DNA of 64,000 nt from Vibrio gallaecicus (GCF_024347495.1 NZ_AP025490.1:2108001-2172000), one strand, 5' to 3'; shown: positions 1-9,106, counted from the stretch's first letter. Notes: generated by a model not told the origin, from the sequence alone. Program-made: numbers and translations.

Positions 1-1
1 T

Positions 2-544
2 TTGATGCTTCCTGTAACTGATGGACTGACAATCTGCCGACAGACACGCTCCCAATACCAAGGTAAGATCTTAATGCTGACTGCAAGCGATGATGACTTT
101 GACCACGTTGCGGGGCTTGAAACTGGTGCTGATGACTATGTGACTAAACCTATCAAGCCGCGCGTTTTGCTCGCGCGAGTTCGGTCTTTGCTTCGTCGTC
201 AAAATAACTCAGCCGCTTCGATTGAAAACTCGGATCACATTAGTTTTGGAAAACTTGTTCTTAAAAACAAGTACAAGAAATGTGAGTTAGCGGGTGACTT
301 ACTACCTTTGACAGATAGCGAGTTCGATTTGCTTTGGTTACTGGCAAGCAACCCTGACGAACCTTTATCTCGTGATTACCTTACCCAAGCATTACGAGGC
401 ATTGAGTACGATGGCATCGACCGGACTATCGATAACAAAGTGGTCAAACTGAGAAAACTGCTTGGTGACGACAATGCTTCAGCAGAAAAGGTGCAAACAA
501 TCAGAGGAAAAGGCTACTTGTTTGTTTCAACGGCTTGGAATTAA
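2..544 (+). CDS. rstA: RstA-like OmpR-family response regulator (5' end missing)
   Basis: The open frame enters from the left edge, so the N-terminal part of the receiver domain, including the phosphoryl-accepting Asp, is outside the window. What remains starts in the MLPVTDG segment that follows that Asp. It includes the conserved Thr and the Lys-Pro pair (GADDYVTKP) and a complete C-terminal winged helix, from about residue 80 to the end. The stretch LRGIEYDGIDRTIDNKV and the ending KGYLF..AW closely match E. coli RstA, as remembered. The protein should bind DNA when phosphorylated by its partner kinase, encoded 36 bp downstream in the same direction. The orthology is inferred from motif resemblance; other OmpR/PhoB members are possible but fit less well. 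Confidence 0.85.
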   Translation: MMLPVTDGLTICRQTRSQYQGKILMLTASDDDFDHVAGLETGADDYVTKPIKPRVLLARVRSLLRRQNNSAASIENSDHISFGKLVLKNKYKKCELAGDLLPLTDSEFDLLWLLASNPDEPLSRDYLTQALRGIEYDGIDRTIDNKVVKLRKLLGDDNASAEKVQTIRGKGYLFVSTAWN

Positions 545-580
545 CGACGCTCAAATTGAGCGTGTGAAAAGAGAACGCTA

Positions 581-1912
581 ATGCGACGTATCTATCTAGA
601 ATCCATACTCGGCTTAATCGCTTGTTTTTTAACGGGTGTGATCACCTTTGAAATCAGTGTTTATCAACTCAATACTGATTATGAGTACATACTGCAGGAC
701 TACGAAGCGGTCGCCCATCAGCAACTTTTAGAAAATATTGCCCAAAGTCAGGGTTTAGAAGCCGCTCAGCAAGCCATTAATGAATTTGCGAATACCACTA
801 GGCTTGTTCTAACCGTTTACGAACCGAACGATACTGTTCCGGACTTAGCTGCTAACTTTTTTGCAAAGAACCCGACTTTGCATACCTTTCATGATGACAA
901 TAGAGATCTATGGTTTCGACTTTCTGATAGCGACCATATTTATCATTACTACCCTGATGATCAGTCTTTAGTTCGTGAAAAAATTGAACTCGAAGATAAG
1001 TTACTTTGGGTTTTCTTCATCTCTAGTTTTATTGTGTACAGCTTAGGTCATTTATTAATTATTTTCCGACGAGTCAATAAGTTAGAACAGGCAACCTTAC
1101 GCTTTGCCGAAGGTGATTTATCTTCCCGTGCTGATACTTCAGGAGGAAGCTCAATTGGTACGTTGAACAAATCATTCAACATTATGGCAGACAGGATTTT
1201 TCATCTTATTGAAAGTAACCGTTCTTTAACTAACGCCGTCGCCCATGAGCTTCGCACTCCTGTTTTTCGCATCCAATGGCAAGCTGAATTATTAAAAGAT
1301 ACCCCACTGTCGAATGAGCAACTTGCCACCATTGAAAGCATTGTGGAAGACACTGAAGAAATGGAACAAATGGTCGATGAGCTTTTATATTACGCAAAAC
1401 TCGACAATAGTTGCCTTGAGTTAATGTATGAGAAACTAGAGCCCACAGACTTCTTTGATAAAGCAATCAAACGCTGGAGCAAAGAAACCAAGCTTGATAT
1501 ACATTTTGCTCTTCCCCAGCCCCTCAGTACTTCAACACTGTTTTTTGAAGCCGATAAAAAATTGCTCAGCCGCGCGCTAGATAACTTAGTGCGAAACGCT
1601 TTTAAATATGCTCAAACACAAATTCTTATTGAACTAACCACTCACGATGAGCAATTTCAGATTGCTATTCATGATGATGGTCCCGGTGTTGAAGATGAAC
1701 ATCAAGCTCATCTATTTGAACCTTTTTATGTCGGCAATAAAGCACGAAACAAGGCAAAAAGTGGGCATGGCTTAGGGTTATCTATCGTCAAAAAGATTTG
1801 CGAACAGCACAATGGCTCCATAAATATCGAGCGTAGTACCAAATTGCATGGTGCGCTTTTTATTATAACTTTACCGTTATGTAATGAATGCGCTGACAAA
1901 CCTATACAGTAA
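581..1912 (+). CDS. rstB: RstB-like sensor histidine kinase
   Basis: This is a 443-residue membrane sensor kinase. A first transmembrane helix lies near residues 7-29, followed by a periplasmic sensor of about 110 residues and a second helix near 142-162. A HAMP linker follows (about 163-215). The HisKA motif AHELRTP carries the phospho-accepting His222. The ATPase domain shows N (NLVRNAFKY), DDGPGV and GHGLGLSIV boxes. Length and the HELRTP..R layout match the RstB family. It forms a two-gene operon with the regulator just upstream and should autophosphorylate and pass phosphate to it. The signal cannot be read from sequence; in enterics the RstAB system is tied to magnesium and acid responses, which is family knowledge only. 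Confidence 0.85.
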   Translation: MRRIYLESILGLIACFLTGVITFEISVYQLNTDYEYILQDYEAVAHQQLLENIAQSQGLEAAQQAINEFANTTRLVLTVYEPNDTVPDLAANFFAKNPTLHTFHDDNRDLWFRLSDSDHIYHYYPDDQSLVREKIELEDKLLWVFFISSFIVYSLGHLLIIFRRVNKLEQATLRFAEGDLSSRADTSGGSSIGTLNKSFNIMADRIFHLIESNRSLTNAVAHELRTPVFRIQWQAELLKDTPLSNEQLATIESIVEDTEEMEQMVDELLYYAKLDNSCLELMYEKLEPTDFFDKAIKRWSKETKLDIHFALPQPLSTSTLFFEADKKLLSRALDNLVRNAFKYAQTQILIELTTHDEQFQIAIHDDGPGVEDEHQAHLFEPFYVGNKARNKAKSGHGLGLSIVKKICEQHNGSINIERSTKLHGALFIITLPLCNECADKPIQ

Positions 1913-2029
1913 ATCAATAAAAGCTCTGGAATAATAAGCGACATCGGTTAGGAGATGCACGAGAACATTTTTCATGATGCACACCTTTGTTACTCCTGAC
2001 CAAATCATTGAATATTATTTGGAGATACC

Positions 2030-2317
2030 ATGAAAAAGTTAATTCTTATTACTGCCCTATCATTAGTTGCTACTGGTTGTGCACAACAAACGTTCGTAAT
2101 GGCACCACAAGAAACTGAAGTCACTACTGAGCAGTCTCACCACTTCTTTATTAATGGCCTTGCTCAAAAGAAACAAATCGATGCTGCGAAAGTATGTGGT
2201 GGTATCGATAAAGTAGCGAAAGTAGAAGTTCAAGAAACATTCGTTAATGGTTTACTTGCTACGGTTACTTTCGGTATCTACACACCTCGTGAGGCTCGTG
2301 TTTACTGTAAGGCTTAA
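2030..2317 (+). CDS. bor: Bor/Iss-family outer-membrane lipoprotein
   Basis: The 95-residue product begins with a lipoprotein signal (VATGC lipobox, Cys17). It then follows the Bor family pattern almost word for word: CAQQTF near the start, HHFFINGL, AAKVCGG, ETFVNGLL and a final GIYTPREARVYC. Bor was first known from phage lambda, where it is linked to serum survival; chromosomal copies are common in gamma-proteobacteria and their job is not well defined. The gene has a good ribosome site (TTGGAG) and its own intergenic space after rstB. A hairpin terminator follows directly. Nothing phage-like lies around it, so it is probably a resident gene, perhaps controlled by the neighbouring two-component system (inference). 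Confidence 0.9.
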   Translation: MKKLILITALSLVATGCAQQTFVMAPQETEVTTEQSHHFFINGLAQKKQIDAAKVCGGIDKVAKVEVQETFVNGLLATVTFGIYTPREARVYCKA

Positions 2318-2354
2318 GCTCGAACTGGTGTAAACCCTATAAGTAAAATTCTGT

Positions 2355-2383
2355 AAATAATCCCTCGCTATGAGGGATTATTT
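2355..2383. terminator. Bidirectional rho-independent terminator
   Basis: A perfect 12-bp stem (2355-2366 with 2372-2383) closes a 5-base loop, with A-rich and T-rich arms on its two outer sides. It lies between the convergent bor and azlD genes and can serve both. Confidence 0.85.
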
Positions 2384-2405
2384 ATACTCACGACTAAGAC
2401 GTGGC

Positions 2406-2735
2406 TTACTTAAATAAGAGGTCAATAACAACTAAGTTGTAAAACAGAAAAACTCCCATCCCCACTCCTATCGTCAGTAATACATTACCTGTCTTCCATA
2501 TTAGTAACCCAGTGACCAAGGCACCAATCAAATACGGGTTCTCAAAACTTGGGAAAAATTCTTGTTCCGGTGCAAATACAATAGGTCCCCAGATTGCAGT
2601 TAACACCGCAGGGCTTGAATAACGAAGGAAACGTCGAGCGGTATTATTAAGCCTTAGTGGAATCGCTGGCTCCAAAAAAATGTAGCGACTTGCAAACACA
2701 ATCGCTGTCATTAATAAAATGGATAACCAAATCAT
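2406..2735 (-). CDS. azlD: AzlD-family small subunit of branched-chain amino acid exporter
   Basis: A 109-residue hydrophobic protein with about four membrane segments. The internal arrangement R.L.....RFLRYSSPAVLTAI and a C-terminal GLLIWKTGNVLLTIGVGM match AzlD/YgaH proteins. AzlD pairs with AzlC to export branched-chain or other hydrophobic amino acids. The start codon overlaps the azlC stop (ATGA, 4 bp shared), so the two are translationally coupled. The start is supported by an AGGAG ribosome site inside the azlC 3' end. Substrate is unknown. Confidence 0.85.
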   Translation of the reverse strand: MIWLSILLMTAIVFASRYIFLEPAIPLRLNNTARRFLRYSSPAVLTAIWGPIVFAPEQEFFPSFENPYLIGALVTGLLIWKTGNVLLTIGVGMGVFLFYNLVVIDLLFK

Positions 2736-3466
2736 AGCTGTTCTCCTTCGGCAGTCATTTTTTTGGAATGCCCACGTTGCACATAAGACTCACTAATAAA
2801 CCCAGCGATCATTCCCGAAATGGAAGCGATCATTAATGCCCCTTCCACCTGATTGACTGTTAGAAATACCGATAAAACCAGAGAAACCAACACGCACACC
2901 ACCACAGGTAGAGTTTTAATTAAAGGGAAAACCAGCGCGATAAACGTTGACGCTACCGCGAAATCTAAACCAATTTCGTTTAATGAAGGGATTTGGCTAC
3001 CAGCTATAATTCCGACAAAACTGGCAATATTCCAAATAAGATAAAAACCGCCACCCACTCCCGCCGCATACCAACGGTTGAATTCTTGCTGTGTTTGCCC
3101 ATTACAAATTGCAAATAACTCATCCGTTAACCAAAAACCCAATAACAAGCGCCATCGGGCAGGCAAATGGCTGATCTTATCTCGCATTGAAATACTGTAA
3201 AGGAAATGCCTTGAAGTGATAAATAGAGTGGTTAATAGCATAGTGCCAATACCAATCCCCGATTTAAACATGCCCGCAGCAACCAGTTGTGCAGAGCCCG
3301 CAAACAAGATTCCAGACATAGCCTGAGCTTGATATACATTTAGCCCAGCATCAATCGCATAGGAACCCGCTAATATCCCCCACGGTATTACTGCGATGCT
3401 TAAAGGCATTCCCGCAATAAACCCTTTTCGTAACTCAGTGCGTTTGTTCATTCTTGCGTAATCCAT
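2732..3466 (-). CDS. azlC: AzlC-family large subunit of branched-chain amino acid exporter
   Basis: A 244-residue inner-membrane protein of the AzlC family. Typical segments are the early PLSIAVIPWGILAG, the GSAQLVAAGMF region and SRHFLYSISM followed by LLGFWLTDELFA. Several hydrophobic helices span the length. With the downstream azlD it should form an exporter for branched-chain amino acids or analogues. An AraC-type regulator gene lies upstream on the same strand, an arrangement often seen for amino-acid exporters. An alternative start 15 bases downstream (MNKRTEL) cannot be excluded because both starts have weak ribosome sites. Confidence 0.88.
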   Translation of the reverse strand: MDYARMNKRTELRKGFIAGMPLSIAVIPWGILAGSYAIDAGLNVYQAQAMSGILFAGSAQLVAAGMFKSGIGIGTMLLTTLFITSRHFLYSISMRDKISHLPARWRLLLGFWLTDELFAICNGQTQQEFNRWYAAGVGGGFYLIWNIASFVGIIAGSQIPSLNEIGLDFAVASTFIALVFPLIKTLPVVVCVLVSLVLSVFLTVNQVEGALMIASISGMIAGFISESYVQRGHSKKMTAEGEQL

Positions 3467-3568
3467 ATATTCTTATTATTCATCACATGCTTTTAATGTA
3501 AGAGAGCATCCACTGCCGCGATTGTACAAACTTGCTCTATTGACTCGCTCTATAACTGCTAACACTAG

Positions 3569-3597
3569 AATCAGACTTACTCATACAACGTCTGATT
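3569..3597 (-). terminator. Hairpin between araC-type gene and azlC
   Basis: An 8-bp perfect stem (3569-3576 with 3590-3597) encloses a 13-base loop just past the end of the AraC-family gene. The T-run on the minus strand is poor, so it may be a weak terminator or an attenuator ahead of azlC. Confidence 0.4.
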
Positions 3598-3603
3598 TTA
3601 TAG

Positions 3604-4446
3604 CTAAGCAAGCATCTTTATATACTGACCAGGCGTGTATCCATTCGCTCTTTTAAAGTGCCGATGAAAATGGCTTTGATCGTGAAAACCGCACTCTTGC
3701 GCCGTTTCAGAAATGGTATGCCCTTTCTTTAATAACTGACGTGCAAACCGTAGTCGAGCTTGAATTTGGTAAGCGTGTGGCGGTAAACCAAACTCTTTTT
3801 GAAAAGAACGCACCAAATGATAAGGACTTAATGCAGCAAGGTTAGATAACTCTTCTAATGACACATCAGCTTGTGGGAAATCATCTAAAAACTCCTTAAC
3901 CAGTAAAAGTTGTCTCTGAACTTTACCTTCTAATTTTGGAGTAAGTGTAGACTTGCCGTGCTTACTGATTAATTTGACAAACATTCCGTACATCAGTGTT
4001 TCTCTGAGTAAGCGGTTGTCAGAAGCATCAATGGTATTGAAAACAAGACGAATTTGATTCGCTAACTCAGGGTCTTCAACTACGGCATTAGGAAAATATG
4101 GAGCCCCATAGCTGGGTAAATTGAGGTCTTTAGAAATTTTAGCTAACTGTTCTGGTACAGGATACATTGCTCGATACGCCCAACCACCTTCAGATGCCGA
4201 ATGCCCGCTATGGACTTCATCCGCATTAACTAAAATGATGGTATCTTGCGGCGCGACATGGTGACCGCCTGTTCGGTAGAAGCGCTGAGCACCTTGTTCA
4301 ATCACACCAATGGTGTAGCCTTCATGGCTATGGCGAGAGAAGTTTTGCTTTTCGTATTCTGCATTGAGGATCTCAAGGCCGCCGAGCTCTTCTGTGATCT
4401 TATATTCAGCTTTTTCTTTAGAGCGCTTTTTGCTGTCCATAGCCAT
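3604..4446 (-). CDS. AraC-family regulator with cupin sensor domain, next to azlCD
   Basis: About 280 residues. The N-terminal half is an AraC-type cupin: HSHEGYTIGVIEQG, then NADEVHSGH. The C-terminal 100 residues hold two helix-turn-helix units ending in CGFHDQSHFHRHFKRANGYTPGQY, the standard AraC/XylS signature. The layout matches regulators that commonly sit beside AzlC or LysE exporters, so it probably senses an amino acid and controls azlCD. Two in-frame ATGs are possible starts (4446 and 4440). The later one has better spacing to a GGGG ribosome site; the earlier one is used here. A TTG just upstream is unlikely. A regulator of the same subtype occurs at 48.3-49.1 kb beside a LysE exporter. 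Confidence 0.85.
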   Translation of the reverse strand: MAMDSKKRSKEKAEYKITEELGGLEILNAEYEKQNFSRHSHEGYTIGVIEQGAQRFYRTGGHHVAPQDTIILVNADEVHSGHSASEGGWAYRAMYPVPEQLAKISKDLNLPSYGAPYFPNAVVEDPELANQIRLVFNTIDASDNRLLRETLMYGMFVKLISKHGKSTLTPKLEGKVQRQLLLVKEFLDDFPQADVSLEELSNLAALSPYHLVRSFQKEFGLPPHAYQIQARLRFARQLLKKGHTISETAQECGFHDQSHFHRHFKRANGYTPGQYIKMLA

Positions 4447-4723
4447 CCCCAAGCCTGTTAATCATCAAACGACCTATCAGTCTACTTTATAGGTTCACAT
4501 GACTTTTGTATAAAATTGCGCATTTAGCATTTATTTAATGAACTGAGACATCAATTTAACGATTCACCTTAATGAGATGAAGATCCTGCTATTTACTCTC
4601 TTAGCAAAAAATTGACAAAACACTTCAATATTCATGCGCATAATCTCTGCCTAAATCAACATTTCGACTCAGACCAAAAACTAAACCAACACCTCAAATC
4701 ATCGGTAACAGACTAGAAATATA

Positions 4724-5059
4724 ATGAAAATAATCTTAAGCCTGCTCTTATTTTTAAGCATCACTGGGTGCACACATAACCAATCTAAAGCTTTAAGTGC
4801 TAACACGTCGGCAGTCAATGTCTATCCTCAGTCTATGTCAAACCTACAATTGTGCGACACCTTGTATTACGGGCGTTCAAGCAATCAAACACTGGCTGCA
4901 ATTGGAAGTGAATTTAATAGAAGAGGGCTATCAAAAAGTTGGTGTGACCGCGAGACAAACAAGCTCTATTTTACAAAAGCCGTTGATTGGGTCTCTGATA
5001 AAGTAGATGACAACCAAGATTCAGAAGAAGAGTCGCCCGTTGTAGTTCCTGCTATTTAA
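4724..5059 (+). CDS. Small lipoprotein of unknown function
   Basis: A 111-residue protein with a clear lipoprotein signal peptide (hydrophobic run, then SITGC; acylated Cys16). The mature part has two further cysteines (LCDTLYYG and SWCDRE) that could pair, and an acidic tail. The segment QTLAAIGSEFNRRGLSKSWC is the sort of short helical motif found in several unnamed Vibrio lipoproteins. I do not recognise a named family. It is divergent from the AraC gene and followed by a separate transcription unit. Confidence 0.7.
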   Translation: MKIILSLLLFLSITGCTHNQSKALSANTSAVNVYPQSMSNLQLCDTLYYGRSSNQTLAAIGSEFNRRGLSKSWCDRETNKLYFTKAVDWVSDKVDDNQDSEEESPVVVPAI

Positions 5060-5280
5060 TCCATGAGTTAATTGGTACTAGCTTTAGTTTTAGCGAGTAC
5101 CAACCAATAAACAATCGTTCCTTTTTTGCATTCAAGTTCTGCTTTAAGAAAAGTTTCAAACCTCTTTCATCTAAATCAAAATCCACCTATGCCTAAGTTC
5201 ACATCAATATGCATTCGTATTGATAAATGTTAACAAATAGTTAATTATCCATATCCATTATTACAATAAGGAAATAACAA

Positions 5281-6042
5281 ATGAAATGGATATTACTTGC
5301 TTTCGTCAGTTTTTTTTCTGTCTTCACATACGCAAAAGATTGGAAACAAATTCGCTTTACTGTTGAAGGGGCTTACCCGCCATTCAGCTGGACAACACAA
5401 GATGGTCAACTTGAAGGGTTTGAAGTGGATTTAGCTAATGCTCTGTGCATCGAATTAGGTGTTAAATGCATCATCTCAAAAACAGATTGGGACGGTATCA
5501 TCCCTTCTCTGTTAAGTCGCAAAAACGATGCGATTATTGCGGCAATGACAATTACTGAAGAGCGGGAAAAGAAGGTTAACTTCACTATTCCATATGCAAA
5601 AGTACCGACTCGCTTTGTCATGAAAAGTGATAGAGAAATCAATATGCAGGACGACAGTTTAAATGAGCTTACGATTGGGGTTCAAAGAGCAACCATTGGA
5701 GATAAATATCTATCTGAAATTTACCCTAATGTAGATATTCGTCGCTATGGTACTTTTGATGAAGCATTCACAGATTTACTCAATGGACGTCTTGATACCG
5801 TTTTTGGTGGTTCAATGGGGCTGAACGCAGGCTTTCTTGAAACAGAACAAGGTAAGGACTATCACTTTACAGGTCCGAAGTTCACTGAAGAGAAATGGTT
5901 TGGTCGCGGTATTGGTGTAGCAGTCAGAAAACAAGATAACGAACTCAAAGACCTTATTGATGATGGTATACAAAGACTTATCGATAATGGACAACACAAA
6001 AAGATTGCAAGTAAGTATTTTTCATACAGTATTTACGAGTAA
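5281..6042 (+). CDS. Family 3 extracellular solute-binding protein, amino-acid type
   Basis: The 253-residue product has an N-terminal signal peptide (cleavage after about residue 18) and the type II periplasmic binding fold of the ArgT/HisJ group. Visible motifs are GAYPPFSW, the family signature GFEVDLANALC, DWDGIIPSLLSRKNDAI and AAMTITEEREKKVNF. These resemble basic amino-acid binding proteins. No permease or ATPase lies beside it, so it either docks on a transporter encoded elsewhere or acts as a sensor partner. The reading frame starts at an ATG preceded by an AAGGAAAT ribosome site. It ends before a strong terminator at 6150-6174. Confidence 0.85.
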   Translation: MKWILLAFVSFFSVFTYAKDWKQIRFTVEGAYPPFSWTTQDGQLEGFEVDLANALCIELGVKCIISKTDWDGIIPSLLSRKNDAIIAAMTITEEREKKVNFTIPYAKVPTRFVMKSDREINMQDDSLNELTIGVQRATIGDKYLSEIYPNVDIRRYGTFDEAFTDLLNGRLDTVFGGSMGLNAGFLETEQGKDYHFTGPKFTEEKWFGRGIGVAVRKQDNELKDLIDDGIQRLIDNGQHKKIASKYFSYSIYE

Positions 6043-6149
6043 TCTATTGGTTTAAATGAGAGCCGACTATGTTTACAAGGAGAACTAACAATGTTTTCAA
6101 AAATCGTGAACAAAGATTCTGGCTCGATTTTTAGGCAATTTAAACAACA

Positions 6150-6174
6150 AAAAGCCGCTATTAAAGCGGCTTTT
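6150..6174 (+). terminator. Rho-independent terminator
   Basis: A perfect 10-bp stem (6150-6159 with 6165-6174, core GCCGCT/AGCGGC), a 5-base loop and a T-run. It terminates the binding-protein gene and, read the other way with its A-run, may also serve the convergent permease gene. Confidence 0.85.
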
Positions 6175-6256
6175 CTTACACATCAGTACTTTTACAAAGT
6201 TCACCATCCAACACTTATTACTAGTATCGATAAAGTTACTTTATTCATACCAAAAT

Positions 6257-7042
6257 TTAGCTGTTCGGCGTACTTGCAACTGAAGCGACCTTTTTAGACA
6301 CTCCTGATAAAATCACGCTATATAGCAATCCAGAAACAGCCATACTTAACACTACACAAGGTCCAACGGGAAAATCCCAAATCAGAGAGGTATAAAACCC
6401 TCCAACGCCTCCAACCATACCGACAACAATGGCTCCTAACCACATGGTACGATTATTCAGAGCAGCAACAGACAAAGCTGGAATAATCAAGCAAGCAAAC
6501 TCTAGATACACGCCAAGACTCATCACTAAAGGTGGAATCGCGATGGCAAATAGTATGTAAAAACCACGACCAGCTAACCAGCTACCACGCCATACTTGAA
6601 TAGCAAATAAAGCAGCAGCTACACAAAAAACTGGCAGCACGTCACTTGGGCTACTCCAGAGTAAGCGACCATTGAGTAAAGAAGATATCATCTCTTTACC
6701 ATGCGGGTTATGGCTAACCAGTAGTACCGCTAAACACGCAGCTAACACATAAAGTAACCCAATTAAGGCTTCTAAATGCTGGTCAACTTTGCGTTCAAGG
6801 TAGCTCAGAAGTATCGCCGCAGGCACTGTTAATACCCAAGAAGCCAATAATTTTGAGCTAAACGGCACATCAGCATGTCCAACAGATAGCTGAATTATCA
6901 AGACTCCAAGGGCAGCAATTTGCGCCATCGCTAGGTCAATAAATATCACCCCTCGCTTCAAGACTTGTCGCCCAAGAATAATGTTAGCAAACAGAGCAAA
7001 CAGTCCCACTAAAGCAGGGGCAACTATCCATGAATACGCCAC
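6257..7042 (-). CDS. ABC-3 family metal permease (AztB/ZnuB type)
   Basis: A 261-residue polytopic protein, about eight membrane helices. It shows the ABC-3 (ZnuB/TroC) pattern: early LGRQVLKRGVIFIDLAMAQIAALG, then ISSLLNGRLLW and the coupling region PPLVMSLGVYLEFACLIIPA. It would form the membrane channel of a zinc (or manganese) importer. The binding-protein gene ends two bases upstream, so the two are translated together. An ABC importer needs an ATPase subunit, and none is encoded in this operon or nearby. It probably borrows ZnuC or another ATPase made elsewhere (inference). Confidence 0.88.
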   Translation of the reverse strand: MAYSWIVAPALVGLFALFANIILGRQVLKRGVIFIDLAMAQIAALGVLIIQLSVGHADVPFSSKLLASWVLTVPAAILLSYLERKVDQHLEALIGLLYVLAACLAVLLVSHNPHGKEMISSLLNGRLLWSSPSDVLPVFCVAAALFAIQVWRGSWLAGRGFYILFAIAIPPLVMSLGVYLEFACLIIPALSVAALNNRTMWLGAIVVGMVGGVGGFYTSLIWDFPVGPCVVLSMAVSGLLYSVILSGVSKKVASVASTPNS

Positions 7043-7044
7043 AT

Positions 7045-7941
7045 TTATTTCCTTTGAAGGTTGAGTAGCTGCGCGATGCTATCGTCAATTAATGCCGCTA
7101 ATGTCTCTGTATTTGGCCTGCCACCTACACTCTGTGCTAGTTCTGCTACAGGTAAGGATGTTCGTTCTGATAACCATTTCGCGGCGTCTGTTGGCTGATG
7201 ACTGGAATACACAATACCATTAGCATCCTTGGAACTAATTGAGCTCAATGAATTAAGGTGTGCTACTGTCGGCGGTAAACCAGGCTTAGGCTCTAAATCT
7301 GCCACTTGCTCGACACCAAGCCATGAAAATAAATAGCGATGGGTTTCGTGATACCCCACTAACTGCATTCCTTTCAAACTATCACCTAGAGAATGCCAAC
7401 GCTTTATATGCTTGCGCCAATCTGCACGAAACTTAACCCCATTTCCTTTATACAAAGCCTGGTTGCCTGGATCGATTTTAGCTAATCGTTCCACAAGAGC
7501 CTTAGAAATATTCGGAATATCCTCTACAGCAAATTGTACATGTGGATTACCATGACCATGCACATCCCCCATAGAACGATCTACGTGATCATGAGTATCT
7601 AACATATTCACATAATCCGTTGCCCAAAATAGACCGTCTTTGCCATTTTGAACTTTGCTATTACGGCTCTGACGTTGCAATTCTGGTAGCCAACCAATCT
7701 CAAGCTCTGCCCCTGAACAAACCACTAGATCAGCTTTTCGCATCTTTGAAATAAGAGAAGGTCTCGCTTGTACATAATGTGGGTCTTGCATTGCGGTAGT
7801 CGCTGAAAAAACCTCGGCATTTGGCGCATGTTGTTTGACTAAAGCCGCCCAGTCGGGCTGACATGTAAATACGTTCAAGCTTGCATTTGTAAAAAATGAG
7901 GTCGCGAGCAAACCACTTGCGATAACGAATTTAGAAAGCAT
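7045..7941 (-). CDS. AztC/ZnuA-like periplasmic zinc-binding protein
   Basis: I take the start as the ATG at 7941 (298 residues), which gives a proper signal peptide (MLSKFVIASGLL..NA) and an 11-bp overlap with the upstream gene. A longer 319-residue frame lacks a sensible leader. The mature protein is a cluster A-I (TroA fold) metal-binding protein. It has a flexible histidine loop (DTHDHVDRSMGDVHGHGNPH) followed by VEDIPNI, the VGYHETHRYLF segment and GLPPTVAHLN. The NPH and YHETH histidines are expected zinc ligands. The VDRSMGDVH..GNPH wording matches AztC-type proteins better than classical ZnuA. It should deliver zinc to the permease encoded next. Divergent AztD supports that assignment. 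Confidence 0.87.
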   Translation of the reverse strand: MLSKFVIASGLLATSFFTNASLNVFTCQPDWAALVKQHAPNAEVFSATTAMQDPHYVQARPSLISKMRKADLVVCSGAELEIGWLPELQRQSRNSKVQNGKDGLFWATDYVNMLDTHDHVDRSMGDVHGHGNPHVQFAVEDIPNISKALVERLAKIDPGNQALYKGNGVKFRADWRKHIKRWHSLGDSLKGMQLVGYHETHRYLFSWLGVEQVADLEPKPGLPPTVAHLNSLSSISSKDANGIVYSSHQPTDAAKWLSERTSLPVAELAQSVGGRPNTETLAALIDDSIAQLLNLQRK

Positions 7942-9106
7942 GAGCTGGGTGTGCTCCGAATGACATGATGTATTGCACAGTAAAGATAGTCTGAGATTTT
8001 TCACTTAACTGCTCATGGGTCACCTGAGTACGCACTCGTCCAAAGTGAGAGCCATGCCAATCTAGAGCAATATCCGTTTCTTGGATATCAGATTGAGTCA
8101 ACTCGCCATGATGATGGTCTACATGCCAGTGAACCTCTCCAGTTACAGCATTCATCTCCCCATATCGACCGCTCACGGTCCAGTTTGGCGAAAACTGATA
8201 AGCTAACTCAGCATACCAACCATAAGCTTGGTCATCTGCATTTGGAATGGATTCCATTTGCTCATCGTAGCGATCATCTATTAACCATGCTTCAGTGGTT
8301 GCTCGAAGGTTCTCTTGCTTATAATTTCCTTGTGGCGCCCACTTCCATGTCATATCAACACCATGTATCCATTTACCTGTAACGCTTGGTCCATGTGAGT
8401 GACTATGATCTCCATGGTCATGGGATGAATGATCGTGTGAGCCGCCAGACGTTTCTTGGGCAACAAATCCTTCACCATTAGCGTTGTACATAGTACTCAA
8501 CCCAACACGCCAGCTATTCGATTCATCAACATCATCACCAATTTGAAGGTTTGCGGTATACACGCCAACCGTTGCCGGATCACTGTAGCCAACATCCCAA
8601 CCTTTTCCGCTAAACATTTCATAACTAGCGGCAATAAAAGTGTCCGTTGGCGCCAACCAAGAAACCTGCACACCATCATCAAAATAATGGCTACCAAACA
8701 CGGCGCGATAGACAGCGGGTCTATCACTGAATGCATCTTCATGAAGATGTTTACTGTTGAGGTAGCCAACGTTTGACAACAATCGTCCAGCTTTCACTTT
8801 GAAACCCAAAGGCAAACTTAGCGTTTCAACAAACGCTTCTTCCAATTCGAATTCAGTCGCACCACCGTGAGTGGCTAAGACCGTAATCAATTGACCTCGA
8901 AAGTTTTGGTCAATGTTGCTACTCAGCAAAATTTCAGAATGACCAAGACCGAATCCTTTATCTCGCATCCCCCACTGTCGAGTTTCACTCTGATAAGCCC
9001 CATCTAGCACAACACCCAGATCTACATCAAGCGCACCTACCGCAAATGGCGAAACTAAACTAAGGAGAGAAGCACCATAAAACGCATTTAAAGAGAATTT
9101 TTTCAC
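7931..9106 (-). CDS. Outer-membrane beta-barrel protein with His-rich loop, zinc operon
   Basis: A 391-residue protein with a signal peptide (cleavage about residue 25). Alternating polar and hydrophobic strands, and a final segment TIFTVQYIMSFG, are typical of an outer-membrane porin. A loop near residues 220-242 is very rich in His and Asp (SHDHSSHDHGDHSHSHG), and a second His cluster (HWHVDHHHGE) lies near residue 330. It has no TonB box or plug domain, so it is not a TonB-dependent receptor. It is the first gene of the zinc operon and sits directly behind a Zur-type palindrome. The likely job is zinc capture or passage across the outer membrane under starvation (inference). I do not know a gene name for it. 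Confidence 0.75.
   Translation of the reverse strand: MKKFSLNAFYGASLLSLVSPFAVGALDVDLGVVLDGAYQSETRQWGMRDKGFGLGHSEILLSSNIDQNFRGQLITVLATHGGATEFELEEAFVETLSLPLGFKVKAGRLLSNVGYLNSKHLHEDAFSDRPAVYRAVFGSHYFDDGVQVSWLAPTDTFIAASYEMFSGKGWDVGYSDPATVGVYTANLQIGDDVDESNSWRVGLSTMYNANGEGFVAQETSGGSHDHSSHDHGDHSHSHGPSVTGKWIHGVDMTWKWAPQGNYKQENLRATTEAWLIDDRYDEQMESIPNADDQAYGWYAELAYQFSPNWTVSGRYGEMNAVTGEVHWHVDHHHGELTQSDIQETDIALDWHGSHFGRVRTQVTHEQLSEKSQTIFTVQYIMSFGAHPAHAF

Noticed and set aside
6091..6297. Open frame of 68 codons with a good ribosome site (AAGGAG)
   Set aside because: It runs through a strong terminator and into the 3' end of the convergent permease gene, and the product resembles nothing known.
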